DNA of 64,000 nt from Thalassovita mediterranea. GTDB taxonomy: Bacteria > Pseudomonadota > Alphaproteobacteria > Rhodobacterales > Rhodobacteraceae. Under the pieces are notes generated by a model that worked only from the letters and a program-made list of their open reading frames with translations, ran no database searches and was not told the DNA's origin. Both the position numbers and the translations under genes were made by a program. Within the stretch, counting starts at the first letter, position 1. Every line of letters starts with the position of its first letter. The stretch covers positions 1 through 64,000 of the forward strand of contig NZ_CYSF01000009.1 in assembly GCF_001458435.1 (NCBI RefSeq). Direction: 5' to 3'. Below are positions 8,671 to 18,789 of the stretch, in pieces.

Positions 8671-8746
8671 GCCCCGGATCAAGTCCGGGGCAGGTGATCT
8701 CGAATGTGCGGCATGTGCGCAACGCGCCCCGGACGTGTTCCGGGGC
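8671..8746. repeat. REP-like palindrome pair 1
   Basis: GCCCCGGATCAAGTCCGGGGC (8671-8691) and GCCCCGGACGTGTTCCGGGGC (8726-8746) face each other, with GAGG before the first and CCTC after the second. The same paired layout recurs at 14137-14196 and 38750-38843. The rest of the gap to 8914 holds further short inverted repeats but no gene. Confidence 0.8.
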
Positions 8747-8914
8747 CTCATGATGCGGAGCTATGCAACCCCGAACCTACCGCCAGACAGCCCCCCATAT
8801 CGCGCGGGCGTCAGCCCGTGCTGCGTCCGCCCCGTCAAACCACAGGTTTGCCTACGGCAAAACGGGGGCGGTTCGGGCGCTGCCAAATCTTCGATTTGGC
8901 ATTAGCCTAGCGCC

Positions 8915-9688
8915 TCACCAACGCCCGCTGACACTGCGCCACATCAGGCCAAACCGTTTTGCCGCCTCGGACGGCAGCAGTGCCTCATCCAGCACCGCCA
9001 TCGGGTTGTCGACCGCGCGTTTCAGCACTGGCCCCGCCAGCCAACCGGCCAACAGCACAGGCGCCGCGTCACGGTGAATATCGCTGCGCCGCCGCCGTGC
9101 CCGCGCCAGCCGTTCCAGACCACCGGCGGCCAAGGCCTGCACCGCCTCTGGCCGACCGTCCAGCAATGGCACACGCCCCGACTGTTCCAGCGCCGGAATG
9201 GCGCGCAGGAAATTGGCCAACCCCTGCGCATAGCCCAGATCACGCACCACATCTGCATCGCCACCGCCAAGGACATTCACCGCCACCTGCAACAGGTTGG
9301 AGGAGGTATCTTGCAAATACCCTTCAAAATCCGCCGCATCCTCGAACGGATCCTTGTAAATATCCCACCGCCGCGCAGCACAAAGCTGATCCATCAACCC
9401 CGCCTGATCTGCTGGCAACACCTCAGCCAGCGCGGCTGTCACCTCTGACCCGCGCGGTTCACGGCCCTGCCCCAGCGCCTCAAACGCATCGCGCCACCAT
9501 TGCAGGCGCATTTCAGCAATCATCTCTTCCTGCGTGACCCAAGGCGCGCGGGCGATTTCGACATTTGCGGCATAAAGCGCAAACAGCAGATCGCGTGCCG
9601 CCACGGGTGCGGCCATGACCGCCATAAACCGATCAGGATCGCCGCGCTGCACCAGATCGGCGCAGGCGATAAAATCCGCCTCTGCCAT
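8915..9688 (-). CDS. Squalene/phytoene synthase family protein (NDUFAF6-like)
   Basis: 257 residues. LYAANVEIARAPWVTQEEMIAEMRLQWWRDAF is the first family block in degenerate form (quoted in pieces here: LYAANVEIARAP, then EMRLQWWRDAF). YLQDTSSNLLQ and YAQGLANFLRAIP correspond to the second block. The paired aspartate-rich DxxxD motifs needed for prenyl-diphosphate chemistry are not intact, which resembles the NDUFAF6-type subfamily linked to respiratory complex I assembly rather than true carotenoid synthases. No carotenoid genes lie nearby. It ends 3 bp from the cimA stop side, so it may be co-transcribed with cimA as the distal gene. Confidence 0.75.
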   Translation of the reverse strand: MAEADFIACADLVQRGDPDRFMAVMAAPVAARDLLFALYAANVEIARAPWVTQEEMIAEMRLQWWRDAFEALGQGREPRGSEVTAALAEVLPADQAGLMDQLCAARRWDIYKDPFEDAADFEGYLQDTSSNLLQVAVNVLGGGDADVVRDLGYAQGLANFLRAIPALEQSGRVPLLDGRPEAVQALAAGGLERLARARRRRSDIHRDAAPVLLAGWLAGPVLKRAVDNPMAVLDEALLPSEAAKRFGLMWRSVSGRW

Positions 9689-9691
9689 CGA

Positions 9692-11308
9692 TCAAGCCGC
9701 CCCGCAGTGCAGGATTTTCCAGTTGATCGCATCCAAGAGCGCATCGAACGACGCATCAACTATGTTGGCCGAGACGCCAACGGTGGACCACCGCCGCCCC
9801 TCGCCATCCTCACTGTCGATGATCACGCGCGTGACCGCTTCGGTGCCGCCTTGGGTGATGCGCACCTTGAAATCCACCAGACGCATATCGGCCAGCACCT
9901 CAGAATAGCGCCCCAAATCCTTCGCCAGCGCCTTGGCCAGCGCGTTCACCGGACCACGATCGCTGCCGGTTTCATCGAGGGATTCAGAGACCGAGAGCTT
10001 CTTTTCCCCGTCCACCTTCACCACAACCACGGCCTCGGACAGCGAGACCATCTTGTTGTACTTGTTCTTGCGCCGTTCAACGGTCACCTTGTAGCGCTTC
10101 ACCTCAAAAAACGCGGGCAGTTCGCCCAGTTCCCGCCGCGCCAGCAACTCAAAACTCGCCTGTGCGCTGTCGTAGGTATACCCTTCGGCCTCACGCGCTT
10201 TGATCACCTCTAGGATACGGGCCAAGGCGGGGTTGCCCGCCTCTACCGCGATGCCCGCATCCGCCAGACGGCGGCGCAGGTTCGATTGGCCCGCCTGATT
10301 GGACATCGGAATGATCCGCGCATTGCCCACGCTGGCGGGATCAATGTGTTCGTAGGTCGACGGATCCTTGAGGATCGCGCTGGCATGCAGCCCCGATTTA
10401 TGCGCAAAGGCCGAGGCGCCCACATAAGCGGCCTGCCGATGCGGCACACGGTTCAGGATATCGTCCAACAGGCGCGATGCCTTCACCAGACCTGTCAGCG
10501 CCTCACGGGTGATGCCAATGTCAAACTGGCTGGCGTAGGGTTCCTTCAACAACAGCGTCGCGATCAGCGTTGTCAGGTTGGCGTTGCCACAGCGCTCGCC
10601 CAGACCGTTCAGCGTGCCTTGGATCTGACGCGCACCTGCATCAACGGCGGCCAGCGAGCCTGCAACGGCGTTTTCGGTGTCATTGTGGGTGTGGATCGCC
10701 ACGTGATCGCCCGGGATGCCCGATGCAATCACCGCGCGGACGATATCGCCCACCTCTTGCGGCAGAGTGCCACCATTGGTGTCACACAGAACAACCCAAC
10801 GCGCGCCTGCGTTGTAGGCGGCATGGATCGCCTCCAGCGCATAGTCCGGATTGGCCTTGTAGCCGTCAAAGAAGTGTTCGGCGTCAAACAGCGCCTCGCG
10901 CCCGGCCTTCACGATATGCTCAATAGACCGGGCGACGTTCTCGGTGTTCTCCGCCAGCGTGATCCCCAGCGCGGTTTCCACGTGGAAATCATGGGCTTTG
11001 CCCACCAAACAGACCGAGGATGTGCCCGCGTTCATCACGCCCGCCAGAACCTCATCGTTTTCGGCAGAACGGCCCGCGCGTTTGGTCATGCCAAAGGCAG
11101 TGAAGCGTGCCTTCAGCTTCGGCTTATCCTCAAAAAACTCGCTATCGGTGGGGTTCGCACCGGGCCAGCCGCCTTCGATGTAATCCACCCCCAGCTCATC
11201 CAGCGCCTGCGCGATCTGGTGCTTTTCAGCGGTGGAAAACTGCACCCCCTGCGTCTGCTGCCCATCGCGCAATGTGGTGTCGTAGATATATAGCCGCTCG
11301 CGTGACAT
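9692..11308 (-). CDS. cimA: Citramalate synthase
   Basis: 538 residues. CimA condenses pyruvate and acetyl-CoA to (R)-citramalate, a threonine-independent entry to isoleucine. It has the HMGL-type TIM barrel, with YDTTLRDGQQTQG at the N-terminus, the metal ligands in HTHNDTENAVAGS, and GLGERCGNANL. The C-terminal LeuA-type regulatory domain runs from about residue 400. The chosen ATG at 11308 follows a good GAGGGGAG site and starts directly at MSRERLYIYDTTLRDG. The frame stays open upstream to 11368, but that stretch is only the intergenic repeat translated by chance. Confidence 0.9.
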   Translation of the reverse strand: MSRERLYIYDTTLRDGQQTQGVQFSTAEKHQIAQALDELGVDYIEGGWPGANPTDSEFFEDKPKLKARFTAFGMTKRAGRSAENDEVLAGVMNAGTSSVCLVGKAHDFHVETALGITLAENTENVARSIEHIVKAGREALFDAEHFFDGYKANPDYALEAIHAAYNAGARWVVLCDTNGGTLPQEVGDIVRAVIASGIPGDHVAIHTHNDTENAVAGSLAAVDAGARQIQGTLNGLGERCGNANLTTLIATLLLKEPYASQFDIGITREALTGLVKASRLLDDILNRVPHRQAAYVGASAFAHKSGLHASAILKDPSTYEHIDPASVGNARIIPMSNQAGQSNLRRRLADAGIAVEAGNPALARILEVIKAREAEGYTYDSAQASFELLARRELGELPAFFEVKRYKVTVERRKNKYNKMVSLSEAVVVVKVDGEKKLSVSESLDETGSDRGPVNALAKALAKDLGRYSEVLADMRLVDFKVRITQGGTEAVTRVIIDSEDGEGRRWSTVGVSANIVDASFDALLDAINWKILHCGAA

Positions 11309-11321
11309 GCTGGCTCCCCTC

Positions 11322-11366
11322 TTCAATGTTCCCCAAATACTCTGGGGGTTTGGGGGCGACGCCCCC
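11322..11366. repeat. Intergenic repeat, copy 2
   Basis: TTCAATGTTCCCCAAATACTC followed by TGGGGGTTTGGGGGCGACGCCCCC. It has the same layout as copy 1: an AT-containing core, then a GC palindrome. It lies just upstream of the cimA start codon and just downstream of cysS, so it falls inside a probable transcript. Confidence 0.75.
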
Positions 11367-11392
11367 AAGTCGTTCCAACAAGCCCTATGGGC

Positions 11393-12847
11393 TTACAGCC
11401 CTTCCAGCTTCGCCGCGTCAAATCCGGCACCGGGCAGCAGTTCCACCCCAGCCTTGCTCATCCGCACCTCAACACCGGCATCCATCAACGCGGTTTTCAG
11501 TGCATCCACAGGGGCGAAGTCTTTGGTTTCCATCGCAGTCGCGCGTAGGCTTACCAGTTTCTCAGCCAGTTCATTCAAATGCTGGTTCACGAGCAACTGA
11601 TCCACGGCACCACCAAACACCCACTTGCCCATCTCTGCGTCATCAAGCAACAAGCCCAACAGACGCGCTGAGGCCGCGAAATCGTCAATTTCAGTTTGTT
11701 CGACTTCGCTTCGTTGGCGTTGCAACATGGATTTGGCCATATGTCCCAGCTCTGTCAAAGCGAGAGACGTGTTCAGATCGTCGGCAAGCGCATCGACGAC
11801 TACCTGTGCAGGGGTTCCATTTTTGCTCGCTGCATTGGACAACCCTCGCCACTTCCGCAGCGTCGCCTCCGCCTCTTTCGCCTTCTTCTCGGTCCAGTCC
11901 ATCGGCTTGCCGTAATGTGTGGAGAGGAAGACAAAGCGGATCACCTCACCCGGCACGCCCTGATCCAACAGATCGCGCACGGTGAAGAAGTTGCCAAGCG
12001 ACTTGGACATCTTCTTGCCCTCAACCTGCAGCATCTCATTATGCATCCAGAACCGGGCAAACTCGCCCTGCGGATGGGCACAGCAGCTTTGCGCAATCTC
12101 GTTTTCGTGGTGCGGGAACTGCAAATCGTTGCCGCCGCCGTGAATGTCAAAAGACGCGCCCAAGAGCTCATAGGACATGGCCGAACACTCAATATGCCAG
12201 CCCGGACGCCCACGCCCCCACGGGCTGTCCCAACCGGGCAGATCATCGGTGGAGGGTTTCCACAACACGAAATCCATCGCGTTCTTCTTGTAGGGCGCCA
12301 CCTCTACCCGTGCGCCAGCGATCATGTCATCGACCGACCGGCCCGACAGGGCGCCGTAATCGCTATAGCTTTCGACCGAAAACAGCACGTGACCTTCGGC
12401 AGCATAGGCATGGCCCTTGGCGATCAGATCCTCGATCATCGCGATCATCTGCGCGATATACTCGGTCGCACGCGGCATGTAGTTGGGCTTAACCGCGCCA
12501 AGTGCGCCCATGTCCTTCAGATACCAGTCGATCGTCTCATTCGAGCGTTCGGTGACCAACTCCTCCAGCGTGCCTGCCGCACCTGCCTCTTTGCGGGCCA
12601 GCGCGGTTGCGTTGATCTTGTCATCCACATCGGTGAAGTTACGCGCGTAGGTAACATGCGCCTCGCCATAAACATGGCGCAACAAACGGTAGAGCGTGTC
12701 AAAGACGATCACAGGCCGCGCATTGCCCAGATGGGCGCGGTCATAGACCGTGGGACCACAGACATACATCCGCACGTTTTTGTCGTCGATCGGGGTAAAG
12801 ACCTCTTTCGACCGGGTCTTGGAATTGTGCAGTTTAATCTCAGTCAT
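11393..12847 (-). CDS. cysS: Cysteinyl-tRNA synthetase
   Basis: 484 residues, a class I synthetase charging tRNA-Cys. The HIGH-like motif is HLGN in [16 protein letters not shown], and KKMSKSLGN is the KMSKS loop. Zinc ligands are visible as the Cys of YVCGP, the Cys of HIECSAM and HHENE. The start at 12847 ([13 protein letters not shown]) matches the family start, and the longer open frame upstream adds no recognisable sequence. It is separated from cimA by the repeat copy at 11322-11366. Confidence 0.95.
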   Translation of the reverse strand: MTEIKLHNSKTRSKEVFTPIDDKNVRMYVCGPTVYDRAHLGNARPVIVFDTLYRLLRHVYGEAHVTYARNFTDVDDKINATALARKEAGAAGTLEELVTERSNETIDWYLKDMGALGAVKPNYMPRATEYIAQMIAMIEDLIAKGHAYAAEGHVLFSVESYSDYGALSGRSVDDMIAGARVEVAPYKKNAMDFVLWKPSTDDLPGWDSPWGRGRPGWHIECSAMSYELLGASFDIHGGGNDLQFPHHENEIAQSCCAHPQGEFARFWMHNEMLQVEGKKMSKSLGNFFTVRDLLDQGVPGEVIRFVFLSTHYGKPMDWTEKKAKEAEATLRKWRGLSNAASKNGTPAQVVVDALADDLNTSLALTELGHMAKSMLQRQRSEVEQTEIDDFAASARLLGLLLDDAEMGKWVFGGAVDQLLVNQHLNELAEKLVSLRATAMETKDFAPVDALKTALMDAGVEVRMSKAGVELLPGAGFDAAKLEGL

Positions 12848-13067
12848 AGCGTCCTCACAGGCACCCATCTTCGCTGTCAGCGGGCTTAGCAAGATCAACC
12901 GATGTTTGGAAGATAAAGAACACCCCGCCTGAGCAACCTCAGCAGGTAATAATGCCGCAGATAATGGTGCAGGTCATTGTGTTCATGTGGGTGTGATAGC
13001 GGCGCGTGCGCAGAGGCGCAACGGAAATGTCGTGACGCGCAAGATGTTGGGCCCTGCACGCCCCCTT

Positions 13068-13088
13068 TTCAACGTTCCTCAAATACTC
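13068..13088. repeat. Intergenic repeat, copy 3 (core only)
   Basis: TTCAACGTTCCTCAAATACTC, the core of the family seen at 1804 and 11322. Its last bases form part of the TGA stop of the DUF3179 gene. A long GC palindrome is not obvious here. Confidence 0.65.
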
Positions 13089-14052
13089 ATTTCACCATCC
13101 ACCTGCCATCTGGCCAAAACGCATGAAAGGCAAAGGCGAACATCACATCATGCGCCACATCCCGGCCCTGCCCGTCCCGCACGCGGATCGCACCCACCGC
13201 GCGGCCCTGCCCAATAGCGGCGGTGTCGAGGGCGGAGGCCTGTTCATCCTCCCAACTGATCGTGACGCCGTTTTCTGTTACCTGCCCTTCTTCGCGCAAG
13301 CGGTCAAAGGTCCAGGCCGCATCGCCAACCCGCACCACGCGCATCAGGGGCGCAATGCCGTGAGGTGGGTTTTCTCCGCTATAAAGGAAGGGCCGATGCG
13401 AAGTGTCGTAACTGCGATACGGGTTCTGCCCATAGGCGCGGGGAAAATTCGGTTCCGCCATCACCACACCGTCAGGATGCGCGGCGCGAAAGGCGGACCA
13501 GCTTTCCATCCAGACCGGCAGTTGCGTCAACTCCCGCCCCGTCAGATCACCGACAATGGCGGTGCCAAGCGCCTGTTGCCACCAGCTCTCAGTCTCGCGG
13601 TCATACATCACCATATCGGAATGGCGCAGCTTACCCGAGACACCAAATGACAGCTCCCCCTCAGCAATGCGGCGGTCAAACACGATGGCCGAATTGCACA
13701 GGGGACAATAGGTCACCGCCACAGGCGTATCGCCGATACGGTCATTCACGATCTCATGCCACATCAGGTAGCGCAGCGGATAGGCGCGCGCGGGCTGACC
13801 GTCCAGCGCCACGGTGATCACGCTTTCCCGCGGTTCCAACGCTGTATCCTCACCCTGCGGCATAAACTGCGGATCATCAATTGCTGGAATGCCATCCTTA
13901 GGCGGCCCGCCCGACAGGATCTGCGCCCAGTTTTCCACCGTGGTTTTGTCGAAATTGGTTTTGGGCCATTCATAGCCCCAAAAACTAGGATCCGCAGCCG
14001 CAGGCAGCGTCAGGCCGAGGGTGACGGTCAAGGCAGTTAACAGGCGTTTCAT
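13087..14052 (-). CDS. DUF3179 domain protein, exported
   Basis: 321 residues with a clear signal peptide (MKRLLTALTVTLGLTLPAAADP, cleavage after AAA). The mature part has the DUF3179 hallmarks: YLMWHEIVND, VTYCPLCNSAIVFDR with two cysteines, FGVSGKLRHSDMVMYDRETESWWQQ (cited in pieces), and a C-terminal AFHAFWPDGR. The family function is unknown; the CPLC pair suggests a metal or redox site in the periplasm. The ATG at 14052 has a GCAGGAGGATC site. Upstream on the same strand is a REP pair rather than a gene, so it is probably monocistronic. Confidence 0.85.
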   Translation of the reverse strand: MKRLLTALTVTLGLTLPAAADPSFWGYEWPKTNFDKTTVENWAQILSGGPPKDGIPAIDDPQFMPQGEDTALEPRESVITVALDGQPARAYPLRYLMWHEIVNDRIGDTPVAVTYCPLCNSAIVFDRRIAEGELSFGVSGKLRHSDMVMYDRETESWWQQALGTAIVGDLTGRELTQLPVWMESWSAFRAAHPDGVVMAEPNFPRAYGQNPYRSYDTSHRPFLYSGENPPHGIAPLMRVVRVGDAAWTFDRLREEGQVTENGVTISWEDEQASALDTAAIGQGRAVGAIRVRDGQGRDVAHDVMFAFAFHAFWPDGRWMVK

Positions 14053-14136
14053 GGGCGATCCTCCTGCCCGCAAGTGTGGCGAAGAGAGGCGGATCAGGGA
14101 AGAGACCCCACGGGGATGTGAAGTTTGCGAAGAGAG

Positions 14137-14196
14137 GCCCCGGATCAAGTCCGGGGCGCGTAGGTGGATGAGCCCGCCCCGGACGTGATCCGGGGC
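14137..14196. repeat. REP-like palindrome pair 2
   Basis: GCCCCGGATCAAGTCCGGGGC (14137-14157) and GCCCCGGACGTGATCCGGGGC (14176-14196) face each other, flanked by GAGAG and CCTC. The first element is identical base for base to the first element at 8671-8691. Confidence 0.8.
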
Positions 14197-14222
14197 CTCG
14201 CACCACTCCCAGCCCTTAAAAC

Positions 14223-14252
14223 AAAACCCCGACGCGGGCGCATCGGGGTTTC
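14223..14252 (-). terminator. Intrinsic terminator downstream of the cyclophilin pair
   Basis: Minus strand: AAACCCCGA, a short loop, then TCGGGGTTT followed by TGTTTT. It lies beyond the stop of the distal cyclophilin gene at 14289. Confidence 0.75.
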
Positions 14253-14288
14253 GTCTTTTCTGAAATGCGAACCAATGACTCGGTCACA

Positions 14289-14837
14289 TTACTCCGTCAC
14301 AGTGACCTTTTTCATCACATCGGGCTGGCCCAGAACGGCGCCGCCGCGGCCTTTGCCGCGTTTGATGGCGTCGACCACATCCATGCCAGAGGTCACCTCA
14401 CCCACAACGGTGTATTGGCCGTTCAGGTGCGGTGCCGGGGCAAACATGATGAAGAACTGCGAGTTGGCGGAATTCGGGCTCTGGCTGCGGGCCATGCCGA
14501 CAACGCCGCGTTCAAAGGCGCGTTCGGAAAATTCGGCCTTCAGATCGGGGCGGCTGGATCCGCCACGGCCTGCCATGCGCATGTCGCTGCCCACAACACC
14601 GAATTCCACATCACCTGTCTGCGCCATGAACCCTTCGATCACGCGGTGGAATACCACGTTGTCGTAGGCGCCTTCAGCGGCCAGTTCGGTGATCTGCGCG
14701 ACGTGACCGGGGGCCACATCCTCGTAGAGGTCGATGGCGATGGTGCCGTTGGCTTCGCCCTCTACCTCGATGGAGATACCGGCAGCGGCGACGGGGCCTG
14801 CTGCCAGAACCAGTGCTGCTGCCAGTGCCTTATACAT
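14289..14837 (-). CDS. Periplasmic peptidyl-prolyl cis-trans isomerase (cyclophilin)
   Basis: 182 residues. An N-terminal signal peptide ([20 protein letters not shown]) directs it to the periplasm. The cyclophilin core shows [15 protein letters not shown], with the catalytic-site Arg and the Phe/Met pocket, then [11 protein letters not shown] and LNGQYTVVGEVTSGMDVVD. It assists proline isomerisation in exported proteins. The ATG at 14837 lies inside the 3' end of the cytosolic cyclophilin gene (8-bp overlap); a TTG three codons earlier is an alternative start. The two genes look like a tandem duplication with one copy given a signal peptide. Confidence 0.9.
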   Translation of the reverse strand: MYKALAAALVLAAGPVAAAGISIEVEGEANGTIAIDLYEDVAPGHVAQITELAAEGAYDNVVFHRVIEGFMAQTGDVEFGVVGSDMRMAGRGGSSRPDLKAEFSERAFERGVVGMARSQSPNSANSQFFIMFAPAPHLNGQYTVVGEVTSGMDVVDAIKRGKGRGGAVLGQPDVMKKVTVTE

Positions 14838-15336
14838 CGGCGGCAACCTTCACGCTGATCATGCGGTCGGGGTTCGCTGGCGGCTCACCACGAACGATCG
14901 CGTCAACATGTTCCATGCCCGAGGTCACCTGACCGTAAACGGTGTACTGACCGTTAAGGAAGCTGTTGTCTTTGAAGTTGATGAAGAACTGCGAGTTGGC
15001 GGAGTTCGGGTTCATCGAACGTGCTGCACCCAGGCTGCCACGGGCGTGCGGGATTTTGGAAAACTCTGCGGGCAGATCAGGCAGATCGGAACCACCGGTG
15101 CCAGCGCGGCCGGGGTTATAGTCTACTTCCATGTTGGCGTGCTGAACGTCGCCAGTTTGGGCCATGAAGCCGTCGATCACGCGGTGAAAGGCGACGTTGT
15201 CGTATTTGCCAGCGCGTGCCAGCTCTTTCATGCGTTCAACGTGCTTGGGCGCAACGTCGGGCAGCAGTTCGATGACAACGGTGCCACCCTTCAGTTCCAT
15301 CAGGATGGTGTTTTCGGGATCTTTGTATTCGGCCAT
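14830..15336 (-). CDS. Cytosolic peptidyl-prolyl cis-trans isomerase (cyclophilin)
   Basis: 168 residues without a signal peptide. [28 protein letters not shown] and [19 protein letters not shown] form the complete cyclophilin active site. It overlaps the start of the periplasmic paralogue and is the promoter-proximal gene of the pair. The gap to the divergent pgk gene is about 140 bp and must hold both promoters. Confidence 0.92.
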   Translation of the reverse strand: MAEYKDPENTILMELKGGTVVIELLPDVAPKHVERMKELARAGKYDNVAFHRVIDGFMAQTGDVQHANMEVDYNPGRAGTGGSDLPDLPAEFSKIPHARGSLGAARSMNPNSANSQFFINFKDNSFLNGQYTVYGQVTSGMEHVDAIVRGEPPANPDRMISVKVAADV

Positions 15337-15478
15337 CTGGGCCTCCTATTGGTCAAAACTTGACAGATATCTATGCTGCCTGCCGCCAATTGCCAAGCAT
15401 GAGGTTGACCTGCAGGCGATACCGCGCCATGAACCGCGCCGACAGCTTAGCGTATTTTCGGCATTTGGAGCATGGGAC

Positions 15479-16663
15479 ATGGCCTGGAAAACCCTCGACG
15501 ATATGGATCTTAACGGCAAACGCGTGCTGGTGCGCGTGGATATCAACGTGCCGGTGGCCGATGGTATCGTGACCGACGCGACCCGCATCGAACGGATCGT
15601 GCCCACCGTGAATGACATTCTGGCAAAGGGCGGCAAGCCGCTGCTGATCGCCCACTTTGGCCGTCCCAAGGGCAAGGTTGTGCTGGACATGTCGCTGCGT
15701 GTGCCCCTGCCTGCGCTTGAGGCTGCGCTTGGCCGTTCGGTTGCCTTCATCGAAACGCTGGAAGGCGCTGAAAACCCGACTGCCGAAGTTGAGGCCGCCG
15801 AAGTGGCGCTCTTGGAAAACATCCGCTTCCACCCGGGCGAAGAGAAAAACGATGCCGAGTTTGCCGCCCGTCTGGCGAAACTGGGCGATGTGTTCTGCTC
15901 GGACGCGTTTTCCGCCGCCCACCGTGCGCACGCCTCGACCGAAGGTCTGGCGCATCACATGCCCGCCTGCGCAGGCCGCCTGATGCAAGCCGAACTGGAA
16001 GCACTGGAAGGCGCGCTGGGCCAGCCCGTGCGCCCCGTTGTGGCCGTTGTTGGCGGCGCCAAAGTGTCGACCAAGCTGGAGCTGCTGGGCAATCTGGTGG
16101 AAAAGGTCGACCATCTGGTGATCGGTGGCGGTATGGCCAACACCTTCCTTGCCGCGCAAGGCATCGACGTGGGCAAATCCCTGTGCGAACACGACATGAC
16201 CGACACCGCGTCCGAAATCCTGACCAAAGCGTCCGCCGCGGGCTGTGACATCGTGCTGCCCGCCGATGTGGTTGTCGCCGCTGAGTTCAAAGCGAACGCA
16301 GAAAACGCCGTTGTCGCCAATGACGCCTGCCCTGCCGATCAGATGATCCTGGATGCTGGCCCCGCAGCGGTTGAAAAAATCAGCACCATTCTGGATGGCG
16401 CGAAAACCCTGATCTGGAACGGCCCGCTGGGCGCGTTTGAGATTGAACCCTTCGACACCGCCACCAACTCCGCCGCCCAGAAAGCGGCCCAACTGTCCAA
16501 AGCGGGCAGCCTGACCTCGGTTGCAGGTGGTGGTGACACGGTTGCCGCGCTGAACCAGGCAGGCGCAGCGGCGGATTTCACCTACATCTCCACCGCAGGC
16601 GGTGCCTTCCTTGAATGGATGGAGGGCAAAACCCTGCCCGGCGTTGCCGCACTGCAGGGCTAA
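15479..16663 (+). CDS. pgk: Phosphoglycerate kinase
   Basis: 394 residues, standard for Pgk, which makes ATP from 1,3-bisphosphoglycerate in glycolysis. RVDINVPV near the N-terminus, AHFGRPKG, the nucleotide site [13 protein letters not shown] and the C-terminal [13 protein letters not shown] are all present. The ATG at 15479 begins [19 protein letters not shown], matching the family. The open frame before it is non-coding sequence. It is followed 247 bp later by class I aldolase on the same strand, so the pair may be co-regulated, although the gap is long enough for a second promoter. Confidence 0.95.
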   Translation: MAWKTLDDMDLNGKRVLVRVDINVPVADGIVTDATRIERIVPTVNDILAKGGKPLLIAHFGRPKGKVVLDMSLRVPLPALEAALGRSVAFIETLEGAENPTAEVEAAEVALLENIRFHPGEEKNDAEFAARLAKLGDVFCSDAFSAAHRAHASTEGLAHHMPACAGRLMQAELEALEGALGQPVRPVVAVVGGAKVSTKLELLGNLVEKVDHLVIGGGMANTFLAAQGIDVGKSLCEHDMTDTASEILTKASAAGCDIVLPADVVVAAEFKANAENAVVANDACPADQMILDAGPAAVEKISTILDGAKTLIWNGPLGAFEIEPFDTATNSAAQKAAQLSKAGSLTSVAGGGDTVAALNQAGAAADFTYISTAGGAFLEWMEGKTLPGVAALQG

Positions 16664-16909
16664 ATCGACACGGATCAGCGGCTGGGCCGGATACGCTAAC
16701 GGCCCACCGCGATCCTACCCGAAATCCCCGATAAACCCCGCGACATTTTCAGGACGATATGCTAGGAACCGCGCTGTTTAACGTATTGACCTGAAACTTT
16801 TCCCATCGTTAGCGCCACCAAGATTGCCAGTCAGTAACCTCTCGCTTATTGCAGCGCTGAACTTGGACGCTTTCCCAACTGAACACGTATTCACACGCAG
16901 GACGACATC

Positions 16910-17803
16910 ATGACCAACCAGACCCAAAGTGAACTGATCGGCACCGGCAACGGCTTTATCGCGGCTCTGGACCAATCCGGCGGTTCGACCCCGAAGGCGC
17001 TGCGCCTCTACGGCGTGACCGAAGACGCCTATTCTTCCGAAGAAGAAATGTTCGGCATCATCCACGACATGCGCGCCCGCATCATCAAATCCGCGGCCTT
17101 CAACGGCGACCGCGTTCTGGGCGCGATCCTGTTTGAACGCACCATGGACGGTGATATCGACGGCAAACCCACCGCCACCTACCTGTGGGAAGACTGCAAG
17201 GTTGTGCCCTTCCTCAAGGTCGACAAAGGTCTGGCCGACGAAGAAGACGGCGTACAAATCCTGAAGCCGATGCCCGAACTGCACGCGCTGCTGGCCAAAG
17301 CAGTGTCCAAAGGCATCTACGGCACCAAAATGCGTTCGGTCATCAACGCCGCGTCGGCTTCCGGCATCAAGGCCGTTGTTGCCCAGCAGTTTGAGATCGG
17401 CAAACAGATCCTCGCCGCCGGCCTGATGCCGATCATCGAACCCGAAGTGACCATCACCATCGCCGACAAAGCCGAAGCCGAAGAAATCCTGCTGGCCGAG
17501 ATCAAGGCACAGCTGGACGCACTGGCCGACGATCAGCAAGTGATGCTGAAACTGACCCTGCCCGAAGCGGCCAACACCTACAAACCGCTGGCCGACCACC
17601 CCCGCGTTCTGCGCATGGTCGCCCTGTCCGGCGGCTATGAGCGTGACGAAGCCAACAGCCGTCTGGCCGCCAACACCGGCATGATCGCCTCGTTCTCGCG
17701 CGCGCTGACCGAAAGCCTGTCGGCCCAGCAAAGCGACGAAGAGTTCGACGCCGCGCTCGACGCCTCGGTCCAGTCGATCTACGACGCTTCTGTTGCGGGC
17801 TAA
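16910..17803 (+). CDS. Class I fructose-bisphosphate aldolase
   Basis: 297 residues. This is the class I (Schiff-base) bacterial aldolase, cleaving fructose 1,6-bisphosphate without a metal. [14 protein letters not shown] at the N-terminus, [15 protein letters not shown] and the Schiff-base lysine in [12 protein letters not shown] mark it, with ALSGGY binding the phosphate. No class II zinc histidines are present. GAGGACG-type sequence upstream of the ATG is weak. A strong terminator follows. Codon choice is strongly GC-ending, as expected for an abundant enzyme. Confidence 0.93.
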   Translation: MTNQTQSELIGTGNGFIAALDQSGGSTPKALRLYGVTEDAYSSEEEMFGIIHDMRARIIKSAAFNGDRVLGAILFERTMDGDIDGKPTATYLWEDCKVVPFLKVDKGLADEEDGVQILKPMPELHALLAKAVSKGIYGTKMRSVINAASASGIKAVVAQQFEIGKQILAAGLMPIIEPEVTITIADKAEAEEILLAEIKAQLDALADDQQVMLKLTLPEAANTYKPLADHPRVLRMVALSGGYERDEANSRLAANTGMIASFSRALTESLSAQQSDEEFDAALDASVQSIYDASVAG

Positions 17804-17826
17804 GGTCTGAACGATATGAATTGAGA

Positions 17827-17857
17827 AAGGCGCCTCCGATTGGGGGCGCCTTTTTTA
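17827..17857 (+). terminator. Intrinsic terminator after class I aldolase
   Basis: AAGGCGCCTCC, GATT, GGGGGCGCCTT followed by TTTT. It is a long GC-rich stem 24 bp past the aldolase stop. Confidence 0.9.
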
Positions 17858-17922
17858 TTAAGATCTTCAACATGTTCAAGCCGATCCTGACGGAGCAGAA
17901 CACCAAGCAGTTATTGAGTGCG

Positions 17923-18459
17923 TCACTCTTTCTCGGCTTCCTTCATCTCTTGCATCAGCTTTTTCGCTTCTTCTCGGATTTCCTCTTTACGCGCGACCTC
18001 AGCCGCTTCAGCTGCTGCTTGGCGCTCAAGTTCTTCGTGTTGCGCCATCATTTCTTGGGCTTCCATTTGTCCAAGCGCAAACATGTTTTCGTTTCGGACG
18101 TAGATCAAACCAATGGGTGCCAATATCGGTAAGAAGAAACCAGCTAGTGCATACTTCACCAACTTAAGAAGAATAAAAATATGCCCCTCAAAGACCAACA
18201 TATTTCCCCCCATCAGGAATCCGAGCGACTTTTCAATCGCGTAGACCGCATAAGGTATCAAAAGAAAGGCTAGTACAGCGTAACCAATCAACACAACAAA
18301 TGTCAGCGTATCGGACGAGGTCAGCCAATAGTCTTGGACGGATAGCAGAGCCATCAAAGCACCAAAACCGCCGAGTATGATCCCAAACAGACGATACCTC
18401 CAAACAATCGATGCGCGCATCGAAAATGTACCAAACGGATTCATAGGATCGAATGCCAT
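17923..18459 (-). CDS. Membrane protein with C-terminal coiled coil, unknown function
   Basis: 178 residues. Four hydrophobic stretches at about 24-42, 54-75, 78-90 and 97-120 suggest a small integral membrane protein. The last 45 residues (AQEMMAQHEELERQAAAEAAE and on to KEAEKE) are charged and helical, likely a cytoplasmic coiled coil. I recognise no family. Base composition is more AT-rich than its neighbours and the upstream gap is AT-rich too, which may indicate an acquired gene. Confidence 0.65.
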   Translation of the reverse strand: MAFDPMNPFGTFSMRASIVWRYRLFGIILGGFGALMALLSVQDYWLTSSDTLTFVVLIGYAVLAFLLIPYAVYAIEKSLGFLMGGNMLVFEGHIFILLKLVKYALAGFFLPILAPIGLIYVRNENMFALGQMEAQEMMAQHEELERQAAAEAAEVARKEEIREEAKKLMQEMKEAEKE

Positions 18460-18789
18460 CTTCTATTCCCCTTTTGAATTAATAATTTTCAAGGAATTCA
18501 CCCTATGCGATTCCGGTCAAGTGTTTGTTCTTTTTCGGAGGACTTGGGAAAATTAAGATCAAACATATAATTATTAAAATAGTCTTTTTCTGACAGACTA
18601 GCTCGAAACCAAAGGGACACACCAAAGCCCTGGGACACAAAACTGACAGAAATCAAGCTTTCCTAACCCCACAAAGCCCGCGCTAAAACGTAACGCCACA
18701 TTCCGCCGCCCACCGCAATCGTCCCGCGTTGACTTCTGCCGCTGGCAGCGCACACTCGCCGTGACAGACCATCAACGCCGAGAGCCGCC
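18460..18789. other. AT-rich intergenic region without a recognisable gene
   Basis: 330 bp between the membrane-protein gene and the divergent GNAT gene. It includes runs such as ATATAATTATTAAAATAG. It presumably holds the two promoters. I see no RNA gene or repeat in it. Confidence 0.5.

Noticed and set aside
11309-11368. 20-residue N-terminal extension of CimA
   Set aside because: It is the translated intergenic repeat; the ATG at 11308 has a good ribosome site and matches the family start.
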